Assembly (NCBI RefSeq): GCF_040954835.1 | Contig: NC_090698.1 | Coordinates: 6,694,501 to 6,758,500 of the forward strand | Origin: Lepisosteus oculatus | Lineage: Eukaryota; Chordata; Actinopteri; Semionotiformes; Lepisosteidae | Length of the DNA stretch: 64,000 bases | Reading direction: 5' to 3' | Part shown: positions 1-13,600 of the stretch, one piece after another | Layout of the letters: every line of letters starts with the position of its first letter | Position numbering within the stretch: the first letter of the stretch is position 1 | Notes under the pieces: model-generated | Databases searched by the model: none | Seen by the model: the letters and a program-made list of their open reading frames with translations, nothing else | Told to the model about the DNA's origin: nothing | Made by a program: the position numbers and the translations under genes

Positions 1-1577
1 AAACATTGTATCCCATTGCAGAGCTCCAGCTGGTTACATTTCAGGCAGTTCAGTAACTGGTACAGGGACGATTCACATTTTCAAGAGTCAAAATCAAGTT
101 TTGAAATTTTAAGATTTAAGATTTTAAGCACCAAAACCAAAACCAAAAACTGAAACTTATTATCCTGTCCTGACCTGTGTCAAACCACATAATCTATTCT
201 TATATATTACGCACATAAACAAAGAACTCACATAAAAAAGACTTAATTACTGCTTCAGACTAATAGCAATGACACAGACATCCAGGCAGTGTCTTCTGGG
301 AATACGATTTTACAAATCATATTTGAGGGTTTTTTTCTTAGTAATTTGTCATGTTTATATATCTTCTGTGTAGTTAAGATTTTCCTGTTAACTGTAATCA
401 TTTTGCTTACATCTTTTCCAGTATGTGAAGTTTTTACATTTTTCTTCGTACTACAGTATTAATCATATTCCCTGAGCTGTTTTTTTTAAAGATTGCTCAG
501 TCTGGATAAAGGCATCTGCCAAATACATTAAGAACAGCAATAATATTCTTAAAATATGTGTTCAGCTTTAAAACCTCCCATTTCAGGGGTGCGTAATTGC
601 ATCCTGCTTTTTAGCTTTTCTAAATGACTCCTAAAGCACAGCTGGATTGTAAAACTGGTTCTGTTGATCACAGTCTAAATAAATTTCATTTTAGTGTTTA
701 TTTGCTTAGCAAACACCCTTATCCTGGATGACTTAAGTTAAGAACAATTTAAATACAATATAGAAAAATACAGTAATATCATACACTGGTACAATATTAC
801 TGAAGTTAATATTACATTTAATAACACATTTAATATTGTCAAGCTATGATATACGTATTGTTAAGCTATTAATGAATATTAATATCATTCTTAACAACAT
901 ATTAATTACAAAAGAGATGCAGAAAAATCTGGAGGTTCTGGCCTCACTGCTCTTCGCCAGCCTGTGGCACAAATCACAACAGACACCTACACCCACTTCA
1001 TTAGTAACCCTAGCAACAAATTGGTAATTTCACATGATTGATACACACTCATATGATTGAAATTAAATTATCAAGCCCTGTTTTCATGTGGTCTTTAAGA
1101 CTGGAATACTATAGGGCACCATGCCAATAACTAGACATAATTCTGCCAAGCTGGACTTATAATGAACACTGCTCAGATTTTGTCAACTTTGAGTGTTAAG
1201 ATGAAATGTACAATCATCAGTTTAATCAATAGAAAAATTAATGTTTTGTTATCCCCATAAACATTGCAAACTCTGACATTACTGGTGTCGCCCAGACATT
1301 ATTCCAGCCCAATGCCCTGTGGTTTTGTATAACCAGATCTCTTCAAGAGAACATGCTTCCTCTCTTCCAGTTCATGAGGATCTGTGCAAGGCTCAGTTTT
1401 CATCAGACAGCTGTTCCGGAAAGACCAGCCAACTTTGCCAGGGATGGGCTCCAGGGTGTTGTTACCCCCAGTAGAATAATCTCTCTTTAAACTCAGATTA
1501 CATCTGATTCATTTTAACAGTCCCTCTCTGTGCATCTCTCTCCCTCTCCATCTTCCTGCCTGTCCCTTTTCTCTCAG
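1..1577 (+). other. Intron of tgfb1 (5' part of gene lies off the window)
   Basis: This AT-rich stretch lies upstream of the first visible tgfb1 exon. No open frame here resembles the TGF-beta prodomain, and the short frame at 836-1027 has no family features. The first visible exon matches exon 3 of a seven-exon TGFB1 gene, so this should be intron 2, with exons 1 and 2 outside the window. I recognise no repeat or RNA gene in it. Confidence 0.6.
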
Positions 1578-4500
1578 TGCAAGGGGAACAAAACTCACTA
1601 CCTGAACTCACGCACCGTGTCGAAAGCATCACAGGATACATGGCTGTCCTTCGACGTAACGGAGACTGTCCGGGAGTGGCTGGCACTGTCTGGTCAGTCT
1701 CTGTAACAATAAGTTCTACTGTTGTACAGTAGAGCTGTGTGCTAGCAGTGCTGTGTGTTGTGTAGCGATATAATTGTGTATTTATATTCATCTGTGCTGT
1801 GTTGCGGTGATATTGTATATTATGTAATAATGCTGTTGTTTTCTTGTTGGTATATATTGTCTTGAAGCTGCTGGGCGTCCATGTTTTGTAACAGTGTGTG
1901 CAGTAATGCTGATGTATGTATAGTAATATGGTTGTGTGTTCTGTAGTAGTATTGGTTTGCTGTGTAGTAACATAGTTGTGTGTGGTCTGTTGTGTAGAAG
2001 AGGAGCAGAAATTGGAGCTGACACTGTTCTGCGGGTGTAACACTGACAATCCAGAGTTCCAGTTCTCTATCTTAGGTAAGAACGACCATCTATTACAGCA
2101 ATTCTTTCCAATTCCTCTGCACCTTCTCCCGTTCTCCTCTCCTTCCCTCTCCTGTATCATTTCTGCTCAGACTGTCTCCCACAGATTTTCTGATGTCTCA
2201 CTGACGTCTTTTTCTGTCTGTCTCTCCCTGCTCAGTTTCCCACTCACACTGTTATGCTTAAAATATATAGTGTGCATCACGGCATTTAAATGTTTACTAT
2301 ATATACAGCATTTAAATTATACGGTGCAGAATTATACGTTTTTACGACATTTGTTGTAACATTGTCTTCCGTTGTTGTCTTTCTCTGCCTGTGGGTCTTA
2401 CTGTTTGTTGTGTGTGCTTTTGCGTATCTGTATGTATTTGCGTGTGTGATAGGATTCGATAAGACCAGAGGGGATATGAAGATCATTTCAAAGCAAACCT
2501 CCAAATCCCCCCATATCCTGGTGATGTCCCTCCCCCCTGACGTCTCTGGCCAGCTTCGTTCCTCTCGCCGCAAGCGGGCTGCCCCCGATGAAATCTGCTC
2601 AGAGTGAGTCACACCGCGGCTCGTCCTCTTGGTCAGCTTTCAGTTCTGCACTGGGGCACAACATGTTGCTCAGTACACATATAGGACAGGCACGGCGAGA
2701 GGCTGCGTGGAGGACAACTACAGCGTGTTTCTGACTCACTGGCAAGACACTGCTGCGACAACTCCCTCTCTCTACTCTCTCTCTCTGTTCCTCGATACGT
2801 CTCTCCTCTCTGTTAGAAAGATCGACAGTTTTCCCTCCTGGCACTGCAGCAGGAAACCTCCTGTTCTGTCTGCCAGTCTGGAGGCTCACTGCTGTGCGAT
2901 TCCTCTGCATTTCTCACAGTGGGCGCCCATCTCAGTCTCCCTGGCACTGGGTCTCCCTGTTCTCTAATAGCTGGGTACGCAGTCAGATATGCGGCGCTGT
3001 GTTAATTATGCTACGCAGGTGTCTGTGCCTCTCTCTTCCTTTCTTCTTCCTCTCCCTCCCCCTGTCCCCTCTGTTGATAATGATCCGTGTATGAGTGGTC
3101 TAATTGCTGGTTTATTCACTGACCGTGTAGGAAGATGGAAAACTGCTGTGTGCGCCCGCTGTACATTGATTTCCGCCGAGACTTGGGCTGGAAGTGGATC
3201 CATGAGCCCAAAGGCTACTATGCCAACTACTGCATGGGCTCCTGCACCTACATCTGGAATGCAGACAACAAGTACTCCCAGGTACGCAACTGCACATCAC
3301 TGCATAGCACTTCACAACATGCCTACAACTGGAATAGACATGGCAGATATTTCCCAGCTATAAAGCTGTAATGCAAATAAATATTTACAGGTACATAATT
3401 AACATTTTCCACTGTAGGTTTAGGGTTACGATCAGGAATCTGTTTATGTTAAGGTTAGAACTAGTATTGGAAGCAGTGTGCATATATGCTGTGTGTGAAC
3501 AGTGTGCGTGCAGAATGTCAGTTTGTCTGTGTGCTTGTACAGTGTATGAAAGTACTGTCTGTGTGTATCAGTATATGTACATATGTACAGTATATGTTTC
3601 TAAGTTCAAGTTGTGTCAGTTTGTACATGTATGGTGTGAATTAGTATAATCCATGTACAGTACATGTCAGTGTGTGTTAGTAAAGTCTGTGTGGTCTATG
3701 TGTGCAGTGTGTGTTAATACAGGTTACTGTATGTATGTACAGTGTTTGTTAGTACAGTCTATGCGTGTTAGTGTGTGCTAGTAAAGTCTGTGTGCATAGT
3801 GTGTGTTAGTACAGTCTATGTGTGTATGTGATCGTAAAGTCTAAGTGTGTGTTAGTACAGTCTATGTGCATGTACAGTGTGTATTAGGACAGTTTATGTG
3901 TGTAAGTGTGTGCTAGTAAAGTCTGTGTGTGTGTACAGTGTTTGTTAGTACAGTCTGTGTGTGTATAGTGTGTGTTGGTACAGTTTGTATATGTTAATAT
4001 AATCTAGGTACTGTGTTTGAAAACTGTATGTCAGTACAGACTGTGTAATGTGTGTTGATAAAGTGTGTATGTGTGTGTTAGCACAGTATAATATACCGTA
4101 TGTGTAGTATAGTGTATAGTGTGTGTACAGTTTATGCTCATTATGACTCCAGCTTGGTGTGTCTGGTGATTTCCAGTGTATGTTTGTATGACATTGTGGG
4201 GAATTCCCCACTGAAATCAGAGGAAAATAGACACACTCACTAATAACCCTGTGTTAATAGTATTAACCCCCTCTTTCAAATTTAAAATCCACAGCCTGTA
4301 CTTGCCGGGCTAACTTTAGTAGTAGTGCCAAAACATTTCCGTAATACATTAAGCAATATGTCACATATAAACATTCTAAATACTCTCACTCTTGACGCAC
4401 TGTACAGCCAAACATTCCTCTCTTAATGCACAGTACAGTCTAACCCCCCTCTCTTAATGCACAGTACAGTCTAACCCCCCTCTCTTAATGCACAGTACAG

Positions 4501-5207
4501 TCTACCCCCTCTCTTAATGCACAGTACAGTCTAACCCCCCTCTCTTAATGCACAGTACAGTCTACCCCCTTCTCTGTTAATGTACGGTACAGTCTAACCT
4601 TCCTCTCTTAATGCACAGTACAGTCTAACCTTCCTCTCTTAATGCACCGTACAGTCTACCCCTCTCTCTGAATGCACAGTACAGTCTACCCCCTCTCTTA
4701 ATGCAAAGTACAGTCTACCCACCTCTCTTAATGCACAGTAAAGTCTACCCCCCTCTCTTAATGCACAGTACAGTCTACCCCCTTTTCTCTTAATGCACAG
4801 TACAGTCTACCCCCCTCTCTTAATGCACAGTACAGTCTACCCCCTCTCTTAATGCACAGTACAGTCTACCCCCTTCTCTGTTAATGTACGGTACAGTCTA
4901 ACCTTCCTCTCTTAATGCACAGTACAGTTTAGCCCCCTCTCTTTTGATGCACATTACAGTTTACCCCCCCCCCACATGCACACTGCAATCTATTCCTTCC
5001 CTCCCAGTACACACTACTGTCTAACCCCTCCCTTTCTCTCCCTGGAAGATCCTGGCCCTCTATAAACACCACAATCCTGGAGCGTCTGCCCAGCCCTGCT
5101 GTGTACCCCAGGTGCTGGAGCCTCTGCCCATCCTCTACTACGTGGGCCGGCAGCACAAGGTGGAGCAGCTTTCCAACATGATCGTCAAGACCTGCAAGTG
5201 CAGCTAG
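1578..5207 (+). CDS. tgfb1: Transforming growth factor beta 1, 3' five exons (5' partial)
   Basis: Secreted cytokine precursor: the latency-associated prodomain keeps the C-terminal ligand inactive until integrins or proteases release it to signal through type I/II receptor kinases. Exons: 1578-1692, 1998-2075, 2453-2603, 3131-3281, 5049-5207, all with GT-AG borders, total 654 nt in one frame. Sizes 115/78/151/151 resemble human TGFB1 exons 3-6 as I recall them. The prodomain part shows [14 protein letters not shown], the CGC pair that crosslinks the latency peptide, and an integrin site RGDM in the third exon. A furin site RRKR precedes the mature ligand of 111 residues, which begins AAPDEIC, has all nine knot cysteines and ends VKTCKCS. 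The blocks [14 protein letters not shown] and [19 protein letters not shown] match fish TGF-beta 1 as I remember it, better than TGF-beta 2 or 3. Exons 1-2 are off the left edge. Whether this is a tgfb1a or tgfb1b paralogue cannot be said. Confidence 0.95.
3440..4200. repeat. Degenerate GT-rich tandem repeat in tgfb1 intron 6
   Basis: Imperfect repeats built around AGTACAGTCTGTGTGTG and GTGTGTTAGTA fill most of this intronic stretch. Unit length drifts, so it looks like an old microsatellite-derived array. No coding signal. Confidence 0.7.
4388..4968. repeat. 28-31 bp minisatellite in tgfb1 intron 6
   Basis: About 18 head-to-tail copies of a unit that reads CTCTCTTAATGCACAGTACA followed by GTCTAACCCCCC, with 27-31 bp spacing and scattered changes. 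The array ends about 80 bp before the acceptor of the last tgfb1 exon at 5049, so its pyrimidine-rich units adjoin the natural polypyrimidine tract. Confidence 0.9.
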
Positions 5208-8140
5208 AAGTAGGGTCCTCGAACCCGAGTCTTCGGCCCCGGCCCTCACCCTCACCCTCTCCAAGTCGTGGCATGGCATGTCAGCTGTTCTCTCCCTCCC
5301 CTACACAAACATCAAGACCAGCTTGTTGACCTGACAGTGAAGCTTAACCTGGGCCCTGACATCTTCTGTCTCATTCCCATGGCACTCATCTCCTCCTTTC
5401 TGCAACTTTCTCGCCATCCGTCCTGCGCTTGCAAGCTGGTACTGGGGGAGAGCGACAGTGACCAGATCAGGGAGAAGAGGAGGCATCCCCACTGCGAAGA
5501 GAGGGAGGGAGTGAGGCCTGGGGATGAGATGAATGGGGGAATCCAGTGCTGCTCTCTGGTGCATCAAAGTTCCTGTGTCCCCTCCATCCAAAAACGCTAG
5601 AGGAAGAAAAATCTGGGCAACACAGGGAAATTCCAGAATTTAAGTTTTTTTGGGGGGGTAGGGGTTTGAAAATGGTATCAGAAGTTCTGCAGACATTGGA
5701 AAATAATTTATTGCTGTTTTGTAGAATGTAGAGTGCTTTCTTCAGTGCCTTGTGTAATTTAGGAAATGGACACTGCAGAGCACTGGACTGGAGCGGAATG
5801 GATTCCGCTAAATTACACTGGACTAGACTTGACCGGGCTAATATACACTGGACTGGACTAAAGCTGACTGAACTGGGCTTAAATACACTGGACTGGACAG
5901 AACTGGGTTTAATACACTGGACGTGACTGAACTACGTTTTTATGAAATACACTGGACTGGACTCTCCTGGGTTAGATTGGACGTGACTGATTAGGCTGGA
6001 CTGAGTGGGACTACTTAATTGGAATGAACCTGTTCAGATTGGACAGAACTGGGCTCGTGTAAAATGGAATGGGCTGAATTAAGGAGTCTATTCTCAGGCC
6101 TAGTTTATTTCAAACTGAAAGCAGAACTGTACTTTGATCTCAACAGAGAAAATCCACACCAAGTGATCAATTAGAAGGACTGATCCAGCACTTACCAAAG
6201 CGCCAACTGCCAGGCATTACTATAAAAACTGTTTTGTGTGAAGGACAATCTGATATTGCCATTTCTAAAGACACTGGTTGAGATGGGGGTTCCTTGTCGA
6301 GATCTGCGAATAATCTGAGAGGATGACATTTTGAGCCTGAAGAAGAACTGAGGCCTTTGGGAGATTAAGGAGACTGTTATGATTCAGGTCCATTAGCCCC
6401 TTTGTCTAGGTCTTTCTACATAGTCTTCTGTCCCGAACAGAAGAGATTACAGAGCTGACAGACTCAACCCGGTGGACACCTTCATGATCAACAAGGAAAC
6501 AAAGATCTGAGGGGACAAGTGGAAACTAAAAGGAAGTGCTTTGAAGACCTGCAACAGGAAGCACATCTTTACAAAAAAATTGTTGGGGATCTAGAACATT
6601 TTATCCAGCCATGATAAAATGGCTGTTATTTTCCATGATTCCTTCAGGAAGCAGCTGAACAGAATCCACAAATCTGTTGGCTACTGGCAACCAAGGTTCA
6701 AATAGATTTATCTTGTTTGTGACCTTGGTGTTCTAGCATTTCTTAATTAGCAACCCAGAGCAACAGAGGTGACAGGAGAGAACGGGCACCCAGTTAATTA
6801 GAGCTCCGGGCCAGGTCATATATATTTGCTGTGCACTTCAATGCCATGCGGCAGACAGATGAGCCATCCGTCACCAAGATCAGGGAAATTGCCCGGCTCA
6901 CCTACAGTAGTATCACCAAGAGTGCATCAACCTGTCTGAACCACTGGGCAGCACAGGACGAGTGTGGAGTTGTGCATTCCTCCTGTGCAGTGGGCAGCTT
7001 TCCATCTGACTCACTGTGCAGAGCAGAGCAAACACTGGAGGAGATGTGCGTCTCTTGCTGACTGCACTGCAACCTCATAGGTACACAAACTAGTCCCTGG
7101 GGTCTCAACAAGGTAGAGATCCCCAGGCTGACTCACATCCATCCCAATCCGATCTGTGTCAGCATGACAGCTGTGAGCCAGCGACATAGCCCAGACCAGA
7201 AATGTCTGGACCATAGGCAGCCATTTCTAGAAGGGTTACCCCCGAGCAAGTATATCTTTAGAACTGAAATGTTTACACAAACAGTTCTTAATGCGAAGGA
7301 ATCTGAAGTTTTGGAAATGGTGATATTTACTTGGATGGAATTTTGTTGTAGGCAGCAGTTGAAGGACCTGGGTTTTCCGCTGGAAAGATTTGAGTGGTGA
7401 TGAGATGGCTGTCTTGTCTTCCTGTTGTCGGTGTCAGACAATCATGCTGTCACCCTGTGACTGGACTGTACATTTTTATTGTAATGATTTGTATTCACTT
7501 TGGGGTTACCAACCTCGTATGTTTCTGTCGTTTAGTTAGCTTATTGTTCCCGTGTTTGTTTAAACTTTTTTAATGATTATAATGATATTAATAATAATGA
7601 TGAAAATAATCACAAGGTTTCTACTGTTGTGTTTGTCACTGTGACTTTGAAGCTGTGGGCAGAGGAAATGACCTGGAGACGAATGTGTAAGTGTGCAGTA
7701 CAGACTAGACACACTGCCTCTCTGGGGTTTGTGGTCAATGGGTGTGCAATACAGACTGGACACAGTCGCTCTTGGGCTCTGTGATCACACTGTCCGCTCT
7801 TTCTCACAACGTCCACACTGTTTTTCTGACCACCAGGTCAGTCTGCCCAATCAGGCACCCTTCCCACTTCCTCCCTCTCCTTTCTGTTTCCATGTCCGTT
7901 CGGTCACCTCATCTCAACCACCACCCTCGTCTGGTTAATCACCAGATCCACTCTGTCACCCCGTCCACATCACAAACATCTCCTGCCCCACCAGCCTGTC
8001 TCCTCTGTCGCCTTGTCCACCCTCTCACCCTTCTCAGAGCTGTTTCATCTAACCTTCTGAAATGTTTACGTGAGTCATACATGATAAGGGGGGGAATGTA
8101 AATAGAAATTTCACACATTGTATAATAAATAAATAAGATG
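5208..8140 (+). other. Likely tgfb1 3' UTR and downstream flank
   Basis: Non-coding sequence directly after the tgfb1 stop. It includes a short-period array around 5,770-6,080 (ACACTGGACTGGACT variants). The first clear AATAAA signals I see are at 8124-8129 and 8166-8171, which would imply a 3' UTR of about 2.9 kb if they are the ones used. None of the small open frames here looks like a gene. The true transcript end is unknown. Confidence 0.4.
5770..6080. repeat. Short-unit degenerate tandem repeat
   Basis: Repeated CACTGGACTGGACT-type units of about 15-35 bp, strongly degenerate, in the presumed 3' UTR or flank of tgfb1. Confidence 0.6.
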
Positions 8141-10070
8141 AAATCTAATTTTGAAATGAAAAGTCAATAAAAACCAGTCCCCTGCTTCTCCAGTCCCTGG
8201 CTCCCCATATTAGTTTATTAAAGCTCTGTTATTGGACCAGGTTAAAGAACCACAGCTAACAGATTTATCTCTGTTGCTCTTTGCAGAAGCCGCCTTATGA
8301 GGTTAGAGCAGCTGCAAGCAGACATTGGCCAGATGCTAACAAATGCTTGAGAATCAATCATGAAGGGTCTGTGTGAGGCAGTGAGAGGGGACTATGAGAG
8401 GAAGCCACTATCTTGGCTCAAAACCCAGGCCCGGTGGTGGGGCCTTGAGCCAAGATGGCCGCCCGGTTATTGGAAATTGCTGCAGAATGAGACACAGCTG
8501 GGCTGATTGAGTCTGCTTGGGGAGAGAAAAGAGCGGTTAGGATAGGCTCTTTATGGAATCAGCCAAAGCTCTCAAGTGATCAGGAGGCTTGTAAGCCCTG
8601 CCAGGAGGAAAGAGGTTCAATCTGCAGGTTCCAGCTGGGAAGGAGAGAGAGTGAGGGCTCGGCTGCCCGGGCTTCCAGCTAGAAAATAATTTTCTACCTG
8701 GACTTGGAAGAAGAAGCAGTGAATGCTGTGCAGAGGCGCATCGCAGACCCTGGATGGGCGGGTGGCTTGAGTAGCATGCCGGCCAGACCCAATGGTATGG
8801 AAGTGAGGTGCTGAGGAAGATGAATGGCTAAGTCCAGTGTTGACAGGAGGCGTGGGATGGCTGACTGGAGGAAGGCTGAGTGGAGCAGTGCGGCATCGCT
8901 TGCCAAGTTACCAGTGTACCCTCTGACCACAGAAGGGAGAGCAGCAGTCTAGACAGCACAGGTTGAATCACTAGACCACCCTCTATCTTAAGAACTGCAG
9001 ACAGACGGGCGGTCAGACAGGGGGAGAGAGGACACTGAGGACAGGAGAGGTAAGGAGAAAGAGAAGGAAACGGCAAACCGACCGCTTCTGTGTCAGGGTC
9101 TCCAGGGTTTGTTATAGAGAAGGATCCCTGGCTCAACAGGATCAGCCAGGTGGAGAGAGAGGTACGAGAGAATGTGGAAGAGCTCGGGGAGTGTATCTGA
9201 GCGTAGCGAAGGGAGAGAGCTGGCCATCCTGCCCCGAGTCAGAACGGATGCTCCCTGGCCATGTGTGAAAGACGTTATGAGAAGACCAAAGGATCAGGCG
9301 ACTGTGACGGGTAGCAAGAGGCCTGCGTGTGTGAGGAGAGTGAAGGAAAGAAGGAGTCAGCTCATTCTTCCCCCGAAGAGGGCTAGCAAGAGAGCCAGGA
9401 TCCTGGAGCTGCTGCTAGAGATAGCTGCTAGGGATCACGCCAACAGATCACGTGACACTCGCAGTGAGTAGCATAGGTTAGGGCTGCAGCCTGGTCGCAG
9501 GTTACTGCCTAATTTTGTTCATATACATTCGATTTTAAATATTATACATATAGGCTTAAAAGACAAAAATGTAGCGAAAGATCAAGATGAATTATTTTAA
9601 AATCCACATGTGCTCAGTTGCTTTTTTGGTCTGGCTCAGTTCAGGGTAACTGACTCGAGGGGAAAACTGCTTGAACCAATCCTGAGTTTGCCAGTTGCAG
9701 AGGGGCTCTTTTACAAACTACACTGCAGAAGAGGATAAACAAACAGTTATGTTTAATGATGTCATGCATGTTCCACCCTGAGCCTGAAATGCTCAGCGCC
9801 TGGCACTAGCTCTGCCGACTGGTAAAACCTGGAGTGGATCTGGATCGCTGCAGGGATCAGTGGGGGGGAGCCCCTGTGCTTCAGGAGCTAATGCTTCACC
9901 CTGCATACATGCTCCATTGTCAGGGCTGCCATGGCTGATGATGGGGAGCTGCCAACAGACTCAGAGCCGCGGGATCTGTAATGCGGTGCTACAGGCCTCA
10001 ACTCGCCAGGCACACAGCCTGCAATTCTGGGGCCCTGACTGCACGGAAAATTAAACACACTGTACACATA
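8141..10070. other. Intergenic, no gene recognised
   Basis: Several small open frames lie here (for example 9172-9471), but none has a recognisable domain, splice-consistent partner or family pattern. The stretch contains a perfect 12-bp inverted repeat at 8410-8421 and 8445-8456, listed separately. Confidence 0.5.
8410..8456. repeat. Inverted repeat able to form a hairpin
   Basis: The arm ATCTTGGCTCAA at 8410-8421 is the exact reverse complement of 8445-8456, with 23 nt between. The right arm overlaps CCAAGATGGCCGCC, which resembles the vertebrate YY1 motif. Function unknown. Confidence 0.6.
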
Positions 10071-10074
10071 CCGT

Positions 10075-10640
10075 GTGCGCGTGTGGACACACACACACAG
10101 CACACAGTGACGTGCGCTGAAAACCTTGTAACGCACACACACACACACGCTGTACCAGATTCTCTGACACATGAACAGAACATGAAGAATCTAGATGTTT
10201 TGCCTTGCATATTGACACACACACACACAGTAATGTATAATGCACACTCCGGCTCTCTCTCACACAGTAATATGAGTGTGTTGGTGCAAATAGACAATCA
10301 CAGATTAAAATCCCTGTTTTAAAGTGCTTCAGTGGCAAGGCTGTGTGACAAGAAAGCAGGTCCAAAAACAACCCACAATTGTAAAATAATTATTGACAGA
10401 CATGATGAATATTTACACCTCTCCCTCTCACACAGACACACTGTCTCTTTCTCTTGTACAGACACTCAGTCTCTGTGTCTGTCTTACCCTAACTGACAAT
10501 ACTGTCTGTGTCTCACACAGACACACATACTGTACATACACCTACTCTATCTATCACAACAGAGACACACAGTGTCTGTTTTGCACAACAACAGGCACAC
10601 ACTGCTCCTCTTTCACACACAGCCACAGGCAGACACGCAC
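10075..10640. repeat. CA-rich microsatellite tract
   Basis: Runs of ACACAC alternate with CACACAGACACACTG-type words. The long open frames in it on both strands are a consequence of the repeat. Confidence 0.7.
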
Positions 10641-13600
10641 TCAATGTCTGATTCTCTTGTGGAATACTACTGAGCTGACACAAATACTGCTGCTGCCCTG
10701 TTCAGCTGTAGTCAAGTTGACTCCACTTTGGAAACTTGTGGAAAATTCCCACTGGCAAATTTGAGTCACCGGGGATCTGGTAGGAGGAATAAATAAAGCA
10801 ACATGTACTATTAAAACATTTTCAGGCCCTGCACTGAGAATCCCCTGAGCCACACAGCTGGGAGATTGAGAAGGGACTGTTGTCTGGGCCAGGAATTAGT
10901 CAAGGAGCTTCTGTTGTCGGTTCTACAAAAGGTTTAAGAAACTTCCAGGAAATCTTCAATACAGTCATGACAAAATTTGTCATCTATCTCTGTTTTTCAA
11001 AGGTGGACTCATGTTCATTATTTCCTGTTCTCAGGTGATTCACTGGCCTGAAAACGGGTATCTCTCTCTGCAGGGGTTTGTGCACAACAGCCCTGCAGCA
11101 CCAATCAGCTGACAAGAACAGCGCTGCCCCTCCCACTCTTCTCCGTCTCCACCAATTGCCTGCAGAGGACAGAAGGTTTGGAGGCGGGACTTCGTGATGT
11201 TACCGCTTCCTTCTGCATTTGCCAATCTGCAGGTCTAATCACATAGAGTTTGAATTTTTCATTTTTAAGTCTTAACTTTGTCAAATCAAGATCTTTAATC
11301 TTATGCTTAGGGTAATGAGAATAGCAAATGTGAATTCGTCGTGTAGCCCATCACTTCTGTCACGGCGCAAGTTGCTGACGTTATGAAAGGGAATGATATA
11401 GTTGGAAGAGTCTGCTTTCCTAATGTGTCCTTCTGATTTTGAGTATCCTTTCCCAGGGGAGCAGAGGTTTGAGTCCTCAAAACAAAGGACTATTTTTAGG
11501 CTCTCTGCTCCAGGGCAATTGTTGGTTTTTGCTGAATTCCCAAATCCATATACTCAGTGATGTCACAGGGTTCTACAGACGGACATCTCTGCACTTGTGT
11601 AGCTTCAGGAGTCGCACTACTATGGGCACAATCAAAGGAGACTCGTGGGTTAAGGGTGTGATCCTGGTGGTCTCCGTTGGGGAATATCACGCCTGGAAGT
11701 CCTGGATGAGACCTTTGCATTTGGCACCTCCGTAGCTTAAGACCGCTTCCTGAAGGATCCTATGAGTCATCCCAGAGAGGAAATAACAAATAATTTGGAG
11801 ATGTTTTCTGCTCTCCACCATTCTCTATCCCCTCTCTCCCCTCTCACTAATTAATGGCAATTACATGGCACCACAACATGTATAACCCAGCCTCTCACCA
11901 GCCCCAATTACCTGACAGCAAGCTGCAACAGCACCTTCAGCAGTGGCACCGCCCCCAGCGTGTCTGCGGTTTATGGATGAAGTCTGCAGGGAGACGATAG
12001 GCTCTCTTTGAACCAGACGACAAGAGGTGTTGGGGGTGGGGTTGACGCGAAAGGAAAGTCAAACTTCCAGTGCACAGCAATCCCATCCACCCCAGGCTTT
12101 ACCAGCTGCGGGGCTCCGGTGCAAAAGTGCATCGGCGAAGGGGAAGAATAGAGGCATACAAAACTATTTTCAGCTTCACATCTGTCAGTGTAAGTCTGAC
12201 ACCACAAGATGACAAGCCGGAGATATGCAGCACCTGGGATTGGCGTTTGTCCAAGAGCCCCGCTGCTGCCAGATCCTGAACTGGATCACATCAGCTGTGC
12301 AGCGAGAGCCCTTTCAGATGTCCGATATGCATTTATTGTTGGATAGATACAACTTAGTGAAGAGAAGAGTAAAAAAAATCGATTCTAGAGCTCAAGAAAG
12401 TAAGGTGGAGGGATAGAGAGAAGGACCATAGCCACTCCAGTCTTTGTTAAAGACCGCTAAGGGAAAACCTGACTGACAATTTCCAAATCATAAAGATGAA
12501 GTTCAGTGAAGCAGAAAATGGGAACAAGACAGGAAAAAGGGCAGAAGCTAGTTTTCCACGGGCATGTAAAGTTCTGATTTGAACGGTGTGGACTAGGTCA
12601 CCAAGATGTGCTGCGGGAGGAAGAGACGCTCTCTATGGCTATTGCTGACATGGGCTCACTCGGGGCAGAGGGCAATGAAATCCTCTCTCTGATCTGCGCT
12701 TCCAGCCTCACGGAGACGGCTGGGATCTCTCCCAGCTTTCCCGTCGCTTGTTTATGGTTCCAGAGCAACACATGGGCGACCGCGGCGTTAACACCTGAGT
12801 GGGAAGCAGGATCGGAGCAGCTTGTGTTGGAAGTTTAATGACAGTGCCCGCTTTCACTAACTCCTGCTGGTCCCACCAGACACACAGACACCTGTAATAA
12901 ATCTCGTTTCCGCGGAGAAAGATGAAAGATGTTGCACGACATCAAGGCGTTTCATGCAAAAGGAGCGAACAATGGAGCACGAAGGCCGGTGTCTCTCTCC
13001 TGCACAGAGAACTCCTTTGTGTGTTTAATTAGGAGGTAATTACTGAGACACACAGAGCCTGGAGCCATAGAACTGCAGTGGGGGGAGAGAAGATTTTTCT
13101 TCAGAAGAGAGAGAGGGGGGTGTGTGGAGAGGGAGCTGAGGACGGAGAATTTAAGACTGCAAAGAGAGAGGGATGGAACGGAGAGACGCTGCCAGTTTTT
13201 GGAAAGAAGGGAGAGAAAAAGTGCGATGGACAGAGATGGGAGTGGGGACAGAGGATGGAGTGTTCGGCAACGGGGGAGAAGAGGGGGGAGTTAAAAACGG
13301 GTCTTCAGTGTCTAAGACGGTGAAAGAGAGCGACAGGGTAAGGTGGAGAAAATGGCAGCTTTTTAGTTCAAAGAGTGTTTGAATGTCAGACACCGAGGGC
13401 GGCGTAGTCTCCTCCCAGTTCGTATCCAAGACACAACAGCTGCCCCCCGAGTCGGAGTTATTCTTGTCATTGCTTTGCTCTGTCTCTTTGTTCACACCTG
13501 GTGCTGAGAGACGAGAGATTGCAATCACCTCCCTCACTCTCCCTCCGTCTGTGCTCTTAGGGTGTCAGAGGGCCAGCTCTTTGAAGGTTCTCCCTGGACC

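Noticed and set aside
9172-9471. 99-codon basic frame
   Set aside because: Arg/Lys/Ser-rich, no splice partner, no domain, and surrounding frames are equally long; no support as a gene.
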